Shown: positions 6,647 to 8,141 of the stretch, piece by piece | Layout: the number at the start of each line of letters is the position of its first letter | How positions within the stretch are numbered: position 1 is the stretch's first letter | Source: Bacteroidota bacterium | GTDB taxonomy: Bacteria; Bacteroidota; Bacteroidia; Chitinophagales; Chitinophagaceae | NCBI GenBank assembly: GCA_023427575.1 | Contig: JAEZAY010000539.1 | Span: 1 to 8,141 of the forward strand | Length of the DNA stretch: 8,141 nt | Direction of reading: 5' to 3' | Notes under the pieces: generated by a model | The model's database searches: none | What the model saw: the letters and a program-made list of their open reading frames with translations, nothing else | What the model was told of the DNA's origin: nothing | Translations under genes and position numbers: made by a program

Positions 6647-7441
6647 TTATTTGCTTTTTTCAAGCAGTTCCTTTTCAGGAATTTCGGAGAAAACGCTTGT
6701 GCTGCTTTTCAGCCGGCTGTGATAATCTTTAAACAGACTGTACCAGCGGAGCTTCAGCACGCCGAGGATTCCCTCTTTAACGATGCCTTTATGCATTTTT
6801 GAAACGCCGAATTTCCGGTCTTCAAAAATGATGGGAACTTCTTTAATACGGAATCCAAGTTTCCAGGCGGCAAATTTCATCTCTATCTGGAATGCATAAC
6901 CGAGAAAGCGGATTTCATCCAGGTTAATGGATTCAAGTACTTCTTTTTTATAACACATAAAACCGGCGGTGGTGTCCTTCACCGGCATCCAGGTGATCAG
7001 TCTTGTGTAGAGAGAGCCGCCCTTTGAGAGCAGGATCCTGTCTTTTGGCCAATTAATCGTTCCGCCTCCTTTCACATAGCGCGACCCGATGGCAACATCG
7101 GCCCCTCCGGTTTTACAGGCATCATACAGCCGGTTCAGGTCAGCGGGGTTATGCGAAAAATCGGCATCCATTTCAAAAATGAAGCGGTATCCTTTGCCAA
7201 CAGCCCATTTAAACCCGAAGATATATGCGGTTCCCAGGCCCAGTTTGCCCTTCCTTTCTTCCAGGAAAAGTGAATCGGGATATTGACCCTGCAGTTCCCG
7301 AACCAGATCGGCCGTACCATCAGGAGAGCCATCATCGATAACGAGGATATGAAAATGTTTGTTCAGCTCCTGAACAGCATGAATGATCCTGCTGATGTTC
7401 TCGCGCTCATTATACGTTGGTATGATTACAAGTTTTTCCAA
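6647..7441 (-). CDS. Polyprenol-phosphate mannosyltransferase-like family 2 glycosyltransferase (DPM1 type), TTG start
   Basis: The 264 residues form a single GT-A domain of the dolichol/polyprenol-phosphate mannose synthase type. Motifs in order are IIPTYNERENI (6-16), IDDGSPDGT (35-43), which binds the nucleotide, the metal-binding DxD as Asp92-Ala-Asp94 in MDADFSHNP, GSRYVKGGG (119-127), SKGGSLYTRLI, TAGFMCYKKEVL and FEDRKFGVSKM. No long C-terminal membrane helices are present, as in soluble, membrane-associated DPM1-like enzymes. It should transfer a sugar, probably mannose from GDP-mannose, to a polyprenyl phosphate at the cytoplasmic face of the inner membrane; glucose donors are possible. 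The start is TTG at 7439-7441. An in-frame TGA lies five codons upstream, the first in-frame ATG is codon 91, and family conservation begins by residue 4. The EamA gene follows after 32 bp, suggesting an operon. Confidence 0.93.
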   Translation of the reverse strand: MEKLVIIPTYNERENISRIIHAVQELNKHFHILVIDDGSPDGTADLVRELQGQYPDSLFLEERKGKLGLGTAYIFGFKWAVGKGYRFIFEMDADFSHNPADLNRLYDACKTGGADVAIGSRYVKGGGTINWPKDRILLSKGGSLYTRLITWMPVKDTTAGFMCYKKEVLESINLDEIRFLGYAFQIEMKFAAWKLGFRIKEVPIIFEDRKFGVSKMHKGIVKEGILGVLKLRWYSLFKDYHSRLKSSTSVFSEIPEKELLEKSK

Positions 7442-7448
7442 AGGCTGT

Positions 7449-7452
7449 CCTA
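7449..7452 (-). promoter_or_regulatory. Shine-Dalgarno-like AGGA supporting the TTG start
   Basis: Read on the minus strand, AGGA is followed by seven bases and then TTG. Clear Shine-Dalgarno motifs are uncommon at the other starts here, so this one helps decide the unusual start codon. Confidence 0.5.
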
Positions 7453-7465
7453 ATCAACGAATTTA

Positions 7466-7494
7466 CAATAATAAGATGGCTGAAATTTCCACAA
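7466..7494 (-). promoter_or_regulatory. Candidate promoter for the glycosyltransferase-EamA operon
   Basis: On the minus strand, TTG (complement of 7492-7494) is followed 18 nt later by TATTATTG (complement of 7466-7473). This matches the -33 TTG / -7 TAnnTTTG pattern with one mismatch in the -7 box. The implied start near 7460 would leave a leader of about 20 nt. It lies in the 71-bp spacer after the exonuclease gene. Confidence 0.45.
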
Positions 7495-7512
7495 TTTCTA
7501 CACCAGTTTCTT

Positions 7513-8141
7513 TTAGCCCTTCTTTAACATCACCCGGTTAAAAACTTCTGTCAGCTTTTGTTTTGTATGAAGGGGAAAATCGCCTTTCATCATCCAGTCG
7601 TAATACTGCGGTTCGGTTTTTAAAACTTCAGCCACCGGCCGGCCTTTATGTTTGCCGAAATTAAACAGCTCCACTCCATTTTCCATGATCATCCGGCGGG
7701 CAAAATCAACAATTGGTTCTTCGCCGATGCATTTTAAGATCGACTCCACGGTATTGCCAAGCTGTGGATAGCGGGTTACCTGCGACTGCAATACATCCCA
7801 GGTAGCCAGCGCATCGGCCTCGGCGCTGTGCGCATCTTCCAGTATTTTATCGCAGTAAAATTTATAGGCGGCACTGAGCGTTCGTTGCTCCATCAGGTGA
7901 AAGATCCGCTGCACATCCAGCAGGCGGCGGTTTTTAAAACTAAAATCAAGCCCCGCCCGCAGAAATTCTTCGGCCAGCATAGGCACATCGAAACGGTTTG
8001 AATTGTAACCGGCCAGATCGCAGTTTTCCAGGAATTGCTTTATTTCATTGGCCACCTGCCGAAAGCCGGGCGCATTGCCAACCATTTCGTTTGTAATTCC
8101 ATGAACTTCGGTTGAAGCAGGCGGAATGGGCATTTCCGGAT
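7513..8141 (-). CDS. DEDDh 3'-5' exonuclease (DnaQ/epsilon-like), N-terminus cut by window edge
   Basis: The frame is open through the right edge. The ATG at 8131-8133 is internal, because the bases before it encode Pro-Glu in frame, matching the family's usual PEMPIPP stretch after the first exonuclease motif. The Exo I motif (DxETTG type) therefore lies outside the window. Visible parts are VHGIT, the Exo II motif in AGYNSNRFDVPML with its catalytic Asp, and the Exo III motif HSAEAD, whose histidine places it in the DEDDh class. After the nuclease fold comes a C-terminal segment, FNFGKHKGRPVAEVLKTEP then YYDWMMKGDFP, resembling the small FGKxKG (DUF3820-like) module often appended to Bacteroidota exonucleases. 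The likely role is trimming 3' ends in DNA repair or replication; it could be either a dedicated epsilon-like subunit or a free exonuclease. It is upstream of, and co-directional with, the GT2 gene. Confidence 0.9.
   Translation of the reverse strand, partial: PEMPIPPASTEVHGITNEMVGNAPGFRQVANEIKQFLENCDLAGYNSNRFDVPMLAEEFLRAGLDFSFKNRRLLDVQRIFHLMEQRTLSAAYKFYCDKILEDAHSAEADALATWDVLQSQVTRYPQLGNTVESILKCIGEEPIVDFARRMIMENGVELFNFGKHKGRPVAEVLKTEPQYYDWMMKGDFPLHTKQKLTEVFNRVMLKKG

Noticed and set aside
5727..6732. Plus-strand frames of 67 to 113 codons opposite the EamA gene and the GT2 gene's 3' end
   Set aside because: Their lysine/glutamine-rich translations are what antisense of a hydrophobic membrane protein gives; no start context or family similarity.
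7478..7504. GAAATT/AATTTC inverted repeat after the exonuclease gene
   Set aside because: A six-pair A/T-rich stem without a T-run, overlapping the candidate promoter; likely chance.
1..8141. CRISPR array, tRNA, rRNA, toxin-antitoxin or defence cassette
   Set aside because: No regularly spaced direct repeats, no tRNA or rRNA-like sequence, and every sizeable gene but one fits a housekeeping or envelope family.

Overview
The window looks like ordinary chromosomal DNA of a member of the Bacteroidota, probably near the Chitinophagaceae or Sphingobacteriia. This is inferred from protein families and signals, not from a search. The cues are promoter-like boxes resembling the phylum's -7 consensus TAnnTTTG, mostly weak Shine-Dalgarno sequences, a short Bacteroidota-type lipoprotein phosphatase, and an exonuclease with a C-terminal FGKHKGRP-type module. 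Coding density is high. There are eight genes, two of them cut by the window edges.

Left part (1-4062): a PBP4-type D-Ala-D-Ala carboxypeptidase (minus strand, its C-terminus beyond the left edge) diverges from cinA. cinA is followed by a single-lipoyl-domain 2-oxo acid dehydrogenase E2 subunit that has its own candidate promoter.

Middle (4056-4430): this is the only long non-coding stretch and the most interesting part. It looks like a 344-bp, non-autonomous, MITE-like insertion with imperfect terminal inverted repeats around GTGTCCGG. A perfect 10-bp direct repeat, ATTCTAAAGC, flanks it and includes the E2 stop codon. Removing the element and one repeat copy leaves the E2 and phosphatase genes converging with 14 bp between their stops. 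Inside the element are an 8-bp-period repeat, a 7-bp-period repeat and a perfect 12-bp A/T-rich hairpin that could act as a bidirectional terminator.

Right part (4431-8141): a predicted lipoprotein histidine phosphatase (minus), a 238-residue protein of unknown function (plus) that overlaps an EamA/DMT transporter tail to tail by 17 bp, a polyprenol-phosphate mannosyltransferase-like GT2 enzyme that starts with TTG, and a DEDDh 3'-5' exonuclease whose N-terminus lies beyond the right edge. The last three are all on the minus strand. The glycosyltransferase and transporter are 32 bp apart and probably co-transcribed; a candidate promoter sits just upstream of the glycosyltransferase.

Functionally these are housekeeping and envelope genes: peptidoglycan trimming, nucleotide/NAD salvage, keto-acid oxidation, lipid-linked sugar synthesis and DNA metabolism. 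I see no phage genes, CRISPR array, tRNA, rRNA or defence cassette. The MITE-like insertion is the best candidate for something not yet catalogued.
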